Below are positions 1 through 6,458 of a stretch of 8,587 nt of DNA, piece by piece. Source of the stretch: an uncultured Prevotellaceae bacterium (lineage in GTDB: Bacteria > Bacteroidota > Bacteroidia > Bacteroidales > Bacteroidaceae). The stretch is taken from the NCBI GenBank assembly GCA_946644025.1, contig CAMPCG010000110.1, positions 1 through 8,587 on the forward strand. Reading direction: 5' to 3'. The notes below the pieces were generated by a model, which was given only the letters and a program-made list of their open reading frames with translations, was not told the origin of the DNA and made no database searches. The position numbers and the translations under genes were made by a program. The first letter of the stretch is position 1, and every line of letters starts with the position of its first letter.

Positions 1-51
1 AGCATCTGCCTTACAAGCAGAGGGTCGGCGGTTCGAATCCGTCAACGCCCA
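1..51 (+). tRNA. tRNA-Val (UAC), 3' portion
   Basis: The window opens inside a tRNA. An anticodon stem TCTGC/GCAGA encloses the seven-base loop CTTACAA, which puts anticodon TAC at positions 34-36 and reads valine GUA codons. It is followed by a T arm with stem GGCGG/CCGTC (one G-T pair) around TTCGAAT, then the acceptor strand AACGCCC and discriminator A at 51. No CCA follows, so the CCA end must be added after transcription, as is common in Bacteroidetes. The D arm and 5' acceptor strand lie outside the window, so acceptor pairing cannot be verified. Confidence 0.93.
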
Positions 52-59
52 CAGTCCGC

Positions 60-94
60 AAAGAGGCGTGAAGAACATTTCTTCACGCCTCTTT
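60..94. terminator. Bidirectional intrinsic terminator between tRNA-Val and GH31 gene
   Basis: A perfect 16-bp inverted repeat (AAAGAGGCGTGAAGAA at 60-75 and its complement at 79-94) with a three-base CAT loop. On the + strand it is followed by a T-rich tail (CTTCGTTATTT). On the - strand the stem itself ends in TTT. It lies 8 bp after the tRNA and 5 bp beyond the GH31 stop codon, so it probably ends transcription from both converging sides. Confidence 0.88.
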
Positions 95-99
95 CTTCG

Positions 100-2439
100 T
101 TATTTCCTGAGCGTTGTCTCGCTGCCGTCATAGCTCACCTCGCGGCTGCTGCCGTCGGGGAACACTACGGTGAAGCGGCGCTGCTGCGTCATGCCGGGAT
201 AGCTGCCCTGGCGCTTGCCGATGGTGAGGGTGCGGGCGCTGTCGTCCCACGTCATGTCGATGGTGGTGTATGCGCCCTGCTCGTAGGCATAGCCATCGCC
301 CTCGTCTTCGTAGAGGGTGAAGGCGGCGTCGGCACCGGGGTAGACGCGCAGCTCCAGGCTGTCCCACGACCGCTCGCCGACGTACTCCATCTCGGGGCCC
401 AGGGGCACGATGCTTCCGGCGCGCACGAACATCGGCACGCGGTCGAGCGTGGTCTCGAGCGTCACGTCCTGTCCACCCTTGTACTGACGGCCTGTCCAGA
501 AGTCATACCAGGCAGTGCCCTTAGGCAGGTATTTCACGGCCGTCTTCTTGGCGGTGAAGTCTACGCTGCCCGTGGCCGACTGCTCGCCCGTCGACTGCCG
601 GTCCCACCCGGTCATGGCGTCGGTGCGAATGATTTTCTCCTCGGTGTACTGCGCCTCGACGATGGGTGCGGCCAGGATGCTGCGGCCGAAGAGGAACTCG
701 TCGGTCATGTCCCACGTGCGGCGGTCGGCGGCGAAGTCGGCAAAGAGCGGACGCATGTAGCTGTCGTTGGCAGAGGTCACCTGCCACGCCATACTATATA
801 AATAAGGTATAAGGCGGTAGCGCAGGCGTATCTGCCGCTCGATGGCGTCGTAGACGGGCTCGCCCTTCTTGCCAAACTGCCATATCTCGCGCGGGGCGTC
901 GGCTCCGTGGCTGCGGAAAACGGGGCAGAACAGCCCATACTGCATCCAGCGCACGTAAAGCTCCTGGAACTGCGGGTTGCGGGGGGCCGAGCCGCTGCCA
1001 CGGGTGTTGTAGGAGCCGCAGAAGAAGCCGCCGATGTCGGTGTTGAAGTTGGGGTTGCCCGTCAGCGTGAAGCTCAGTCCGGCGGGCACCTGCTTGCGCA
1101 GCATGTCCCACGACGAGTTGACGTCGCCGCTCCACATGTTCGAACCGTAGTGCTGCTGTCCGGCAAAGGAGGAGCGCGTCATGATGAACACTCGCTTAGC
1201 CCCTCCGGCGGGGTCGGGGGTGAGGCCGCGCTGGGCCTGATAGATGCCGCGCACGGTCTCCAGCGGGAAGGCGTTGCGCTGCGAGCGCCACGTGCCGCCA
1301 TAGACGGGGTGGGCGTAGTCGCTCTCCTTCGGGTTGAAGAAGTCGGGGTCGGTAGAGTCCATCCACCAGGCGTCGCAGCCGTAGTCGTAGAGCGTCTTGA
1401 GGTACTTCCAGTAGATGGCGCGGGCCTCGGGGTTGAAGGCGTCGTAGACCTTCACGCCCGAGGGATAGTTCATGTCGGGGGGCCACACGTGGGAGATGCC
1501 GCTCTGAGGCCACGTCTCGATGGGCAGGAGCAGCCCTTTCTCCGACAGCTCGCGGAACTGCCGCGTCTGCGGGCCGAAGCTGGCCCAGATGGAAATCATG
1601 AAGTGGGCGTGCTTCTTGTGGACGTTCTCTATCATCCGTTTGCCATTGGCGAAGTCCTCGGCCAGGAAGTCCATCGCGTTCCACAGGTAATTGCTGCCCC
1701 AGTACTGCCAGTCCTGTATGATGCCGTCGAGGGGCACGTGGAGCTCGCGGTAGCGGTCTACCACTCCCTCGGTCTCGCGGGCCGTCTTGTAGCGCTCCTT
1801 CGACTGCCAGTAGCCGTAGGTCCACAGGGGGAACATCGGCACGTCGCCCGTCAGGTGGCGCACCTGGGCTACGACGCCGTCGGCACTGCCGCCATACATG
1901 AAGTAGTAGTCTATGCCCTGGCCGCTCTCTGAGTCGAAGGTCATGCCGTCGGCGTTGTCCTCGAAGAGCGTGGGCGAATAGTTCTCCCAGTAGAGGCCCC
2001 ATCCCTTGATGCTCTGCAGCACGTTCTGGAAGTCCTCCAGGTTCGACTGCTCCATGCGCTTCTTCTCGCCGCGGCGGTTCATCTTGCCGTTCTGGATGGT
2101 TCCCAGCCCGTAGATGGCCTCGCCCTTGTCGAGGGTGAAGGTCTGGCGGGCCTGACCGGCGTCGCAGTCCTTCTCGCGCAGCAGCACCTTGCCCCGGGCG
2201 GTAAGGAAGGTGAGGCGGCCCTGCGCGTCCTGACGGACGGTGAGCTCGCTGCTCTTCCACAGCCCGTCGCCCGTGGTCAGCGCTACGTCCTGCGGCTTGG
2301 CAATGACGACCAGACTCTTCGTGGGCTGGCCCTTCACCACGTGTACGATACTTGGAGTCATAAACTCAACACTCACACTTTGCCCTCGGCTCTGGAGGGC
2401 GACGGCCATTATGGCCAGTAATAACAGTTTTCTCATCAT
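100..2439 (-). CDS. Secreted GH31 family alpha-glycosidase (alpha-xylosidase/alpha-glucosidase type)
   Basis: Predicted retaining exo-alpha-glycosidase of family GH31 that would remove alpha-linked glucose or xylose from oligosaccharides in the periplasm or outside the cell. The start is placed at the ATG at 2439 (or the adjacent ATG at 2436): the product then begins MMRKLLLLAIMAVALQSRGQ, a typical signal peptide without a lipobox cysteine. The longer in-frame start at 2559 would lie inside mfd and put a 40-residue basic tail before the signal. In the 779-residue protein, WWMDSTDPD carries the expected nucleophile Asp361 and WSGD the expected acid/base Asp439. PMFPLWTYGYWQSKERY and the RSSFAGQQHYG stretch are also family-typical. 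The N-terminal third looks like the mutarotase-like domain (GLGTIQNGKMNRRGEKKR). The end resembles the beta-sandwich DUF5110 (LRVYPGADAAFTLYEDEGDG). The usual Glu three residues after the nucleophile is Asp364 here. It lies 26 bp after mfd with no promoter seen between. Substrate cannot be settled from sequence. Confidence 0.93.
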   Translation of the reverse strand: MMRKLLLLAIMAVALQSRGQSVSVEFMTPSIVHVVKGQPTKSLVVIAKPQDVALTTGDGLWKSSELTVRQDAQGRLTFLTARGKVLLREKDCDAGQARQTFTLDKGEAIYGLGTIQNGKMNRRGEKKRMEQSNLEDFQNVLQSIKGWGLYWENYSPTLFEDNADGMTFDSESGQGIDYYFMYGGSADGVVAQVRHLTGDVPMFPLWTYGYWQSKERYKTARETEGVVDRYRELHVPLDGIIQDWQYWGSNYLWNAMDFLAEDFANGKRMIENVHKKHAHFMISIWASFGPQTRQFRELSEKGLLLPIETWPQSGISHVWPPDMNYPSGVKVYDAFNPEARAIYWKYLKTLYDYGCDAWWMDSTDPDFFNPKESDYAHPVYGGTWRSQRNAFPLETVRGIYQAQRGLTPDPAGGAKRVFIMTRSSFAGQQHYGSNMWSGDVNSSWDMLRKQVPAGLSFTLTGNPNFNTDIGGFFCGSYNTRGSGSAPRNPQFQELYVRWMQYGLFCPVFRSHGADAPREIWQFGKKGEPVYDAIERQIRLRYRLIPYLYSMAWQVTSANDSYMRPLFADFAADRRTWDMTDEFLFGRSILAAPIVEAQYTEEKIIRTDAMTGWDRQSTGEQSATGSVDFTAKKTAVKYLPKGTAWYDFWTGRQYKGGQDVTLETTLDRVPMFVRAGSIVPLGPEMEYVGERSWDSLELRVYPGADAAFTLYEDEGDGYAYEQGAYTTIDMTWDDSARTLTIGKRQGSYPGMTQQRRFTVVFPDGSSREVSYDGSETTLRK
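1200..1223. repeat. Possible GC-palindrome relic inside the GH31 gene
   Basis: The + strand reads CCCCTCCGGCGGGG followed by TCGGGGGTGAGG. The layout is C-run, short centre, G-run, then a GGGGGTGA tail, as in the intergenic repeat at 6459. In the GH31 protein it encodes part of LTPDPAGGAKR, just before the conserved VFIMTRSSFAG stretch. Many relatives, as I recall them, have a shorter loop here. It could equally be ordinary GC-rich coding sequence, so this is tentative. Confidence 0.3.
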
Positions 2440-2465
2440 GAATAGGTATTTGTTATCGGTAGGTT

Positions 2466-5400
2466 CTATATTTTCTTCAGCACTGCGACGGCCTCGCCCA
2501 CGGTGGGCACGTCGCTGATGACCATCGAGCGCTTGCCGTTCTGTTCGCGCAGGTTGCACCGCCTGACGTTGGCGGTGGCGTAGTCGATGATGCGCCCGAA
2601 GGCGTCGCTCTGGTAGTAGGGGCTGTTCATGTTGCTGACGAAGTAGAGGAACATACGCCCCTGCTTGAGCATGATTTTCTCGCAGCCCAGCTGCTTGCCC
2701 AGCCGTCGCAGGCCGACGACGTGCAGCAGCTCCTCGGCCTGGCGCGGCAGCTTGCCGAAGCGGTCGACGAGCCGCTGGCGGTAGGCCTCCAGCTCCTTGT
2801 CGTCGCGGGTGTTGTCGAGCTCGCGGTAGAGCAGCATACGCTCAGAGTCGGAGGGCACGTACTGGTCGGGGAAGTACATCTCGAGGTCGGACTCCAGGGT
2901 GCAGTCGGCAACAAAGTTATAAGTATTAAGTTCTAAGTCATAAGTATGGTTACTTTGTTCGCTTATGGACTTACCGGTATTTCCGCTGCTGAAGGAATCA
3001 TACTTATTACTTTTTACTTGCGACTTATTACCTATGGATTCCTCGTTCTTCAGCTCGGCCATGGCCTCGTTCAGAATCTTCTGGTAGGTCTCGTAGCCCA
3101 GGTCCGAGATGAATCCGCTCTGCTCGGAGCCGAGCAGGTTGCCTGCACCGCGAATGTCGAGGTCCTGCATGGCGATGTTGATGCCGCTTCCCAGGTCGGA
3201 GAAGTTCTCCAGTGCCTCCAGGCGTCGGCGCGAGTCGGGGGGCAGGGCCGACAGCGGCGGCGCGAGCAGGTAGCAGAAGGCCTTGCGGTTGCCGCGGCCC
3301 ACGCGACCGCGCATCTGGTGCAGGTCGGAGAGACCGAAGTTCTGCGCACTGTTGATGATGATGGTGTTGGCGTTGGGAATGTCGATGCCGTTCTCGACGA
3401 TGGTCGTCGAGAGCAGCACGTCGTAGTCGTAGTTGGAGAAGTCGAGCACTATCTTCTCCAGCTCCTCGGGGTTCATCTGTCCGTGACCGATGGCCACGCG
3501 GCAGTCGGGCACATACTTCTCTATCAGGCCCTTCAGCTCCAGGAGGTTGTTGATGCGGTTGTTGACGAAGAACACCTGTCCGTTGCGGCTCATCTCGAAG
3601 TTGATGGCGTCGGCAATGATTTCTGCCGAGAAGGTGTGTATCTCCGTCTGTATGGGGTAGCGGTTGGGGGGCGGTGTCTGTATGACGCTCAGGTCGCGTG
3701 CTCCTACGAGCGAGAACTGCAGTGTGCGCGGTATGGGCGTGGCGCTCATGGTGAGCGTGTCGACGTTGGTCTTCATCTGGCGCAGCTTCTCCTTCGTGGA
3801 GACGCCAAACTTCTGCTCCTCGTCGATGATGAGCAGACCCAGGTCCTTGAACTTCACGGTCTTGCCAATCAGCTTGTGCGTACCGATGACGATGTCTATC
3901 TTTCCTTCCTCCAGGTCTTTGAGCACAGCGGTGGTCTGCTTCTGCGAGCGTGCGCGGCTGAGGTAGTCCACCTTGACGGGCATGTCCTTGAGGCGTGAGG
4001 AGAAGGTGCGGAAGTGCTGGTATGCCAGCACCGTCGTGGGCACGAGCACGGCCGTCTGCTTGCCGTCTACGGCGGCCTTGAAGGCAGCGCGCACGGCCAC
4101 CTCGGTCTTGCCGAAGCCCACGTCGCCACACACCAGACGGTCCATGGGCACGGGCCGCTCCATGTCGGCCTTCACGTCCTGCGTGGCCTTCAGCTGGTCG
4201 GGCGTGTCCTCGTAGAGGAACGACGCCTCGAGCTCGTGCTGCAGGTAGGTGTCGTGGCTGTAGGCGAAGCCCTTCTGGTGGCGGCGGGCGGCGTAGAGGC
4301 GTATGAGGTCGCGGGCAATGTCCTTGATGTGCTTCTTCGTGCGCTCCTTCAGCCGTTCCCAGGCGCCGGTGCCCAGGGTGGAGAGCCGAGGGGGCTGACC
4401 GCCGTCCTGGCCCTTGTACTTCGACACCTTATATAAAGAATGTATAGAGACGTAGATGGCGTCGCCCCGCTGGTAGATGATTTTTATCATCTCCTGGAAC
4501 CCGCCAGGCCCTCCCCCAGCCCCTCCCTGTGAGGGAGGGGAGTAGTTAGTTTTGTCAGCAGATGAGGCGCCTACCCCCCTCCCTGTAGGGAGGGTCTGCT
4601 GGATGGGCATCCTTACCAGTCCGCCGAACTTACCCACGCCGTGGTCTATGTGGACGATGAAGTCGCCCAGCTCGAACTGCTGTATCTCCTTGAGCGTGAG
4701 GGCCATCTTGCCGCCGCGGGCCTTGTCGCTCCTCAGGTTGTACTTGTGGAAACGGTCGAAGATTTGGTGGTCGGTGAAGAGGCAGAGGCGCAGGTCGTGG
4801 TCCACGTAGCCCTCGTGCAGCGTGCGGTCTACGCCCTCGAAGGTCAGCCCCGACTTCTCCTTCAGGATGTCCTTCAGTCGGTCTATCTGCTTCGCGCTGT
4901 CGGCCAGCACGTAGAGCTGGTAGCCCTTGAGCAGATAGTCCTCGAGCGACTGCGTCAGCAGGTCGAAGTTCTTGTGGAAGAGGGGCTGGGGGGAGATGTT
5001 GAAGTGATAAGTGGCAAGTGATAAGTGACAAGTTTGGTTAGTAACGTCACCGCTTGAATAGTTACCATACTTATTACTTATTACTTCCGACTTATTACCT
5101 AAAAGAATTTTCCGGAACCGCTCGCTGTCGTCCTCAAACTGGCGCCCGCTGATAATCTGGTTGTCGCGGTGCATCTCCTGGCGTATCTGGTACTGCTCCA
5201 CCTCGGTGGCGTTCTCCAGCCGCTCGGTCATGGCCTGGGTGGAGAAGCCCTCCTGCCAGGCGCGCTCCACGCTCTCGCGCACGTAGCCGAAGTTCTTCGC
5301 CACGAGCACCGTCTGCGGCGGCAGGAAGCGCAGCAGCGACTCCCGCTCCTCTGACGTGGCCATCTCGGGCACGATGTCGATGTGGTCCCGCCGCTCGCGC

Positions 5401-6131
5401 GAGAGCTGGTTCTCCACGTCGAAGGTGCGCATGGAGTCGATGTCGTTGTCGAAGAAGTCCACGCGGAAGGGATATTCGCAGCTGAAGGAATAGACGTCGA
5501 GTATGCTGCCGCGCAGGGCGAACTGGCCCGGCTCGTAGACGTAGTCCACCTCGCGAAAACCGAAGTCGCGCAGCTTCCGGCACACGTCGCTCACGCTCAC
5601 CGTCTGACCCACGTCGAGCGACAGGGTGCGGTCGTCAAGGCTGCGCCGCGTCACCACCTGCTCGGCAATGGCCTCGGGGTAGGTGACGATATAAATAATA
5701 TGATTAGGCTTAAGGGTAGTATTCTCACCCTGCGTGTCATCACCTTTCTCTTTTCTCTTCTCTCCTTTCTCATTCAAGTGCGTCAGCACCTCCGTGCGCA
5801 GTATCTCGCTGGCCGGGTCTTTCTGTCCGTACTTGATGGCCCGGCGGTAGCTGCTGGGGAAGAAGAGCACGTCGCTGTCGCCCATCACCTGGCACAGGTC
5901 GTGGTAGAAGTAGCCGGCCTCCTCGGCATCCTGCATGATGAAGAGTAGCACCGGGCAGGGCAACTGTCCCTCCCCTACCCTGCTGTGCAGCCCACTGAAC
6001 ACCATCGCCGTGCTCGAGGCCACAAGACCGTCGAGGCAGATGGTGTCGGGAGCGCCCTTGCCAAGGGCCTTTGCCAGCGCTGCCACCTGCGGCAGACGGG
6101 CATAGATTTTCTGTAATTCCTGTATGTGCAT
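2466..6131 (-). CDS. mfd: Transcription-repair coupling factor Mfd with four in-frame repeat insertions
   Basis: Mfd is an ATP-driven DNA translocase that pushes RNA polymerase off stalled sites and recruits UvrA for nucleotide excision repair. The start MHIQELQKIYARLPQVAALAK fits the family, with no better start nearby. Visible parts of the 1221-residue protein: the UvrB-like N-terminal module to about 340; an RNA-polymerase-interaction (CarD-like) domain around GDFIVHIDHGVGKFGGLV at 489-506; Walker A GDVGFGKTE at 669-677; DEEQ box at 770-773; TMSATPIPRTL from 794; motif VI QMRGRVGRG from 939; and a C-terminal TRCF domain (LESDLEMYFPDQYV) after 1078. It is roughly 100 residues longer than I recall for Bacteroides homologues. 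The excess falls in four repeat-derived segments near residues 121-143, 345-377, 511-544 and 1034-1073. All keep the frame and no motor motif is interrupted, so the protein is probably functional. The GH31 gene follows 26 bp downstream. Confidence 0.97.
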   Translation of the reverse strand: MHIQELQKIYARLPQVAALAKALGKGAPDTICLDGLVASSTAMVFSGLHSRVGEGQLPCPVLLFIMQDAEEAGYFYHDLCQVMGDSDVLFFPSSYRRAIKYGQKDPASEILRTEVLTHLNEKGEKRKEKGDDTQGENTTLKPNHIIYIVTYPEAIAEQVVTRRSLDDRTLSLDVGQTVSVSDVCRKLRDFGFREVDYVYEPGQFALRGSILDVYSFSCEYPFRVDFFDNDIDSMRTFDVENQLSRERRDHIDIVPEMATSEERESLLRFLPPQTVLVAKNFGYVRESVERAWQEGFSTQAMTERLENATEVEQYQIRQEMHRDNQIISGRQFEDDSERFRKILLGNKSEVISNKYGNYSSGDVTNQTCHLSLATYHFNISPQPLFHKNFDLLTQSLEDYLLKGYQLYVLADSAKQIDRLKDILKEKSGLTFEGVDRTLHEGYVDHDLRLCLFTDHQIFDRFHKYNLRSDKARGGKMALTLKEIQQFELGDFIVHIDHGVGKFGGLVRMPIQQTLPTGRGVGASSADKTNYSPPSQGGAGGGPGGFQEMIKIIYQRGDAIYVSIHSLYKVSKYKGQDGGQPPRLSTLGTGAWERLKERTKKHIKDIARDLIRLYAARRHQKGFAYSHDTYLQHELEASFLYEDTPDQLKATQDVKADMERPVPMDRLVCGDVGFGKTEVAVRAAFKAAVDGKQTAVLVPTTVLAYQHFRTFSSRLKDMPVKVDYLSRARSQKQTTAVLKDLEEGKIDIVIGTHKLIGKTVKFKDLGLLIIDEEQKFGVSTKEKLRQMKTNVDTLTMSATPIPRTLQFSLVGARDLSVIQTPPPNRYPIQTEIHTFSAEIIADAINFEMSRNGQVFFVNNRINNLLELKGLIEKYVPDCRVAIGHGQMNPEELEKIVLDFSNYDYDVLLSTTIVENGIDIPNANTIIINSAQNFGLSDLHQMRGRVGRGNRKAFCYLLAPPLSALPPDSRRRLEALENFSDLGSGINIAMQDLDIRGAGNLLGSEQSGFISDLGYETYQKILNEAMAELKNEESIGNKSQVKSNKYDSFSSGNTGKSISEQSNHTYDLELNTYNFVADCTLESDLEMYFPDQYVPSDSERMLLYRELDNTRDDKELEAYRQRLVDRFGKLPRQAEELLHVVGLRRLGKQLGCEKIMLKQGRMFLYFVSNMNSPYYQSDAFGRIIDYATANVRRCNLREQNGKRSMVISDVPTVGEAVAVLKKI
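2914..3033. repeat. 120-bp heptamer-armed palindromic element, copy A, in mfd
   Basis: The left arm is five 7-bp units beginning AAGT (2914-2948: AAGTTAT, AAGTATT, AAGTTCT, AAGTCAT, AAGTATG). The right arm is five inverted units (2999-3033: CATACTT, ATTACTT, TTTACTT, GCGACTT, ATTACCT). The arms match at 26 of 35 positions in register, around a 50-bp core. Length is exactly 40 codons. It is translated within Mfd as roughly GNKSQVKSNKYDSFSSGN up to YNF (about residues 1034-1073), between the helicase core and the C-terminal domain. The right end, 2997-3034, matches copy B (5064-5101) at 35 of 38 bases. Confidence 0.9.
4500..4601. repeat. GC-rich double-palindrome insertion in mfd
   Basis: It holds two related palindromes: CCCCTCCCT/AGGGAGGGG (4520-4540, loop GTG) and CCCTCCCT/AGGGAGGG (4577-4594, loop GT). 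The second is nested in a perfect 7-bp inverted repeat CAGCAGA/TCTGCTG (4556-4562 and 4595-4601). The translation, about Mfd residues 511-544, is Gly/Pro/Ser-rich (SPPSQGGAGGGPGG) and unlike any conserved Mfd segment. It interrupts the RNA-polymerase-interaction domain between GGLVRMPI and FQEMIKIIYQRGD, where I recall other Mfd proteins having only a few residues. The exact borders are estimated from the protein. Confidence 0.85.
5002..5100. repeat. 99-bp heptamer-armed palindromic element, copy B, in mfd
   Basis: Same design as copy A. Five AAGTNNN units lie at 5002-5036 (AAGTGAT, AAGTGGC, AAGTGAT, AAGTGAC, AAGTTTG). Five inverted units lie at 5066-5100 (CATACTT, ATTACTT, ATTACTT, CCGACTT, ATTACCT). 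The arms match at 27 of 35 positions around a 29-bp core, which is 21 bp (three heptamers) shorter than in copy A. Length is exactly 33 codons. It encodes about residues 345-377 of Mfd (GNKSEVISNKYGNYSSGD onward), just after the UvrB-like module and before the conserved SPQPLFHKNFDLL segment. Confidence 0.9.
5744..5771. repeat. Heptamer array (GAGAAAG-like, four units) in mfd
   Basis: Read on the + strand as four contiguous 7-bp units: CTTTCTC, TTTTCTC, TTCTCTC, CTTTCTC. On the coding strand this is a pure-purine tract, translated as part of NEKGEKRKEKGDD at about Mfd residues 120-132. It begins an extra segment (roughly residues 121-143) between EILRTEVLTHL and YIVTYPEAIAEQVV, which I recall as nearly adjacent in Bacteroides Mfd. 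Unlike copies A and B it has no visible inverted partner arm. Confidence 0.75.
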
Positions 6132-6268
6132 TGTATTTCGTCGCAGGTCCCTCTAAGATGGCGATTTCTCCGCCCGAAAGCACGGAACCGTCCAGACTTT
6201 TGTGCGAACGCAGCTGGCCTTTCCGGCGCCCGTTTCCATCCCTTCCAGAGGGTTCCGCCAATTCGAGC

Positions 6269-6277
6269 GCAAAGTTA
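6269..6277 (-). promoter_or_regulatory. Candidate mfd promoter -7 element
   Basis: On the - strand this reads TAACTTTGC, matching the Bacteroidetes -7 consensus TAnnTTTGC. It lies about 140 bp upstream of the mfd ATG and implies a leader of roughly 130 nt. No clean TTTG -33 box sits at the usual 19-21 bp spacing (GCAAGG is found there), so the call rests mainly on the -7 box and on its position upstream of an otherwise promoterless gene pair. Confidence 0.55.
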
Positions 6278-6331
6278 CGAAAATAATTTGACATTCCTTG
6301 CATTTTTCAAAATATTTAGCACCCTTCATGC

Positions 6332-6417
6332 GCAGCCGCTTCCTTCCCCTCAAGGACACACAACGTGGCATCGGCTGCAAAATATGCCGTAGGCATCTTG
6401 TCGCCGCTACCAAGATG
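6332..6417. repeat. Structured block of nested inverted repeats
   Basis: Several short perfect stems overlap here: GCAGCCG (6332-6338) with CGGCTGC (6372-6378); GGCAT (6368-6372 area) with ATGCC (6384-6388); ATGCC-GTA-GGCAT (6384-6396); and CATCTTG (6394-6400) with CAAGATG (6411-6417). The last two share bases and so cannot form together. The ATGCCGTAGGCATCTTG string resembles a dispersed Bacteroidales intergenic repeat as I remember it, which I cannot confirm here. Confidence 0.5.
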
Positions 6418-6458
6418 TGTATAAAGTAGTCAAAGGGGAGATGGCTCTCGTCGGATTT

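Noticed and set aside
907..1932. Long + strand open frame (341 codons) antisense to the GH31 gene
   Set aside because: It is the mirror of a GC-rich coding gene with Val/Ala/Leu-rich low-complexity translation and no recognisable domain; the - strand frame has clear GH31 motifs.
2440..2559. 40-residue N-terminal extension of the GH31 protein
   Set aside because: It would overlap the end of mfd and place a basic non-conserved tail before an obvious signal peptide.
2914..3033. Idea that the AAGTNNN arms form a CRISPR array
   Set aside because: Units are 7 bp with no spacers and are arranged as inverted arms; no cas gene is present.
2946..3998. Long + strand open frame (350 codons) antisense to mfd
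   Set aside because: Its translation is a Val/Leu/His-rich shadow of the helicase region and begins inside repeat copy A.
4428..4450. AT-rich island (TTATATAAAG) inside mfd as an internal promoter
   Set aside because: It encodes the conserved HSLYKVSKYKG segment and lacks a TAnnTTTG box; similar islands at 790 and 5690 also encode conserved residues or short linkers.
5968..5980. CCCTCCCCTACCC tract as another GC-palindrome insertion in mfd (residues about 50-56)
   Set aside because: It lacks a partner arm, and the protein is only a few residues longer here than I recall for relatives; too weak to claim.
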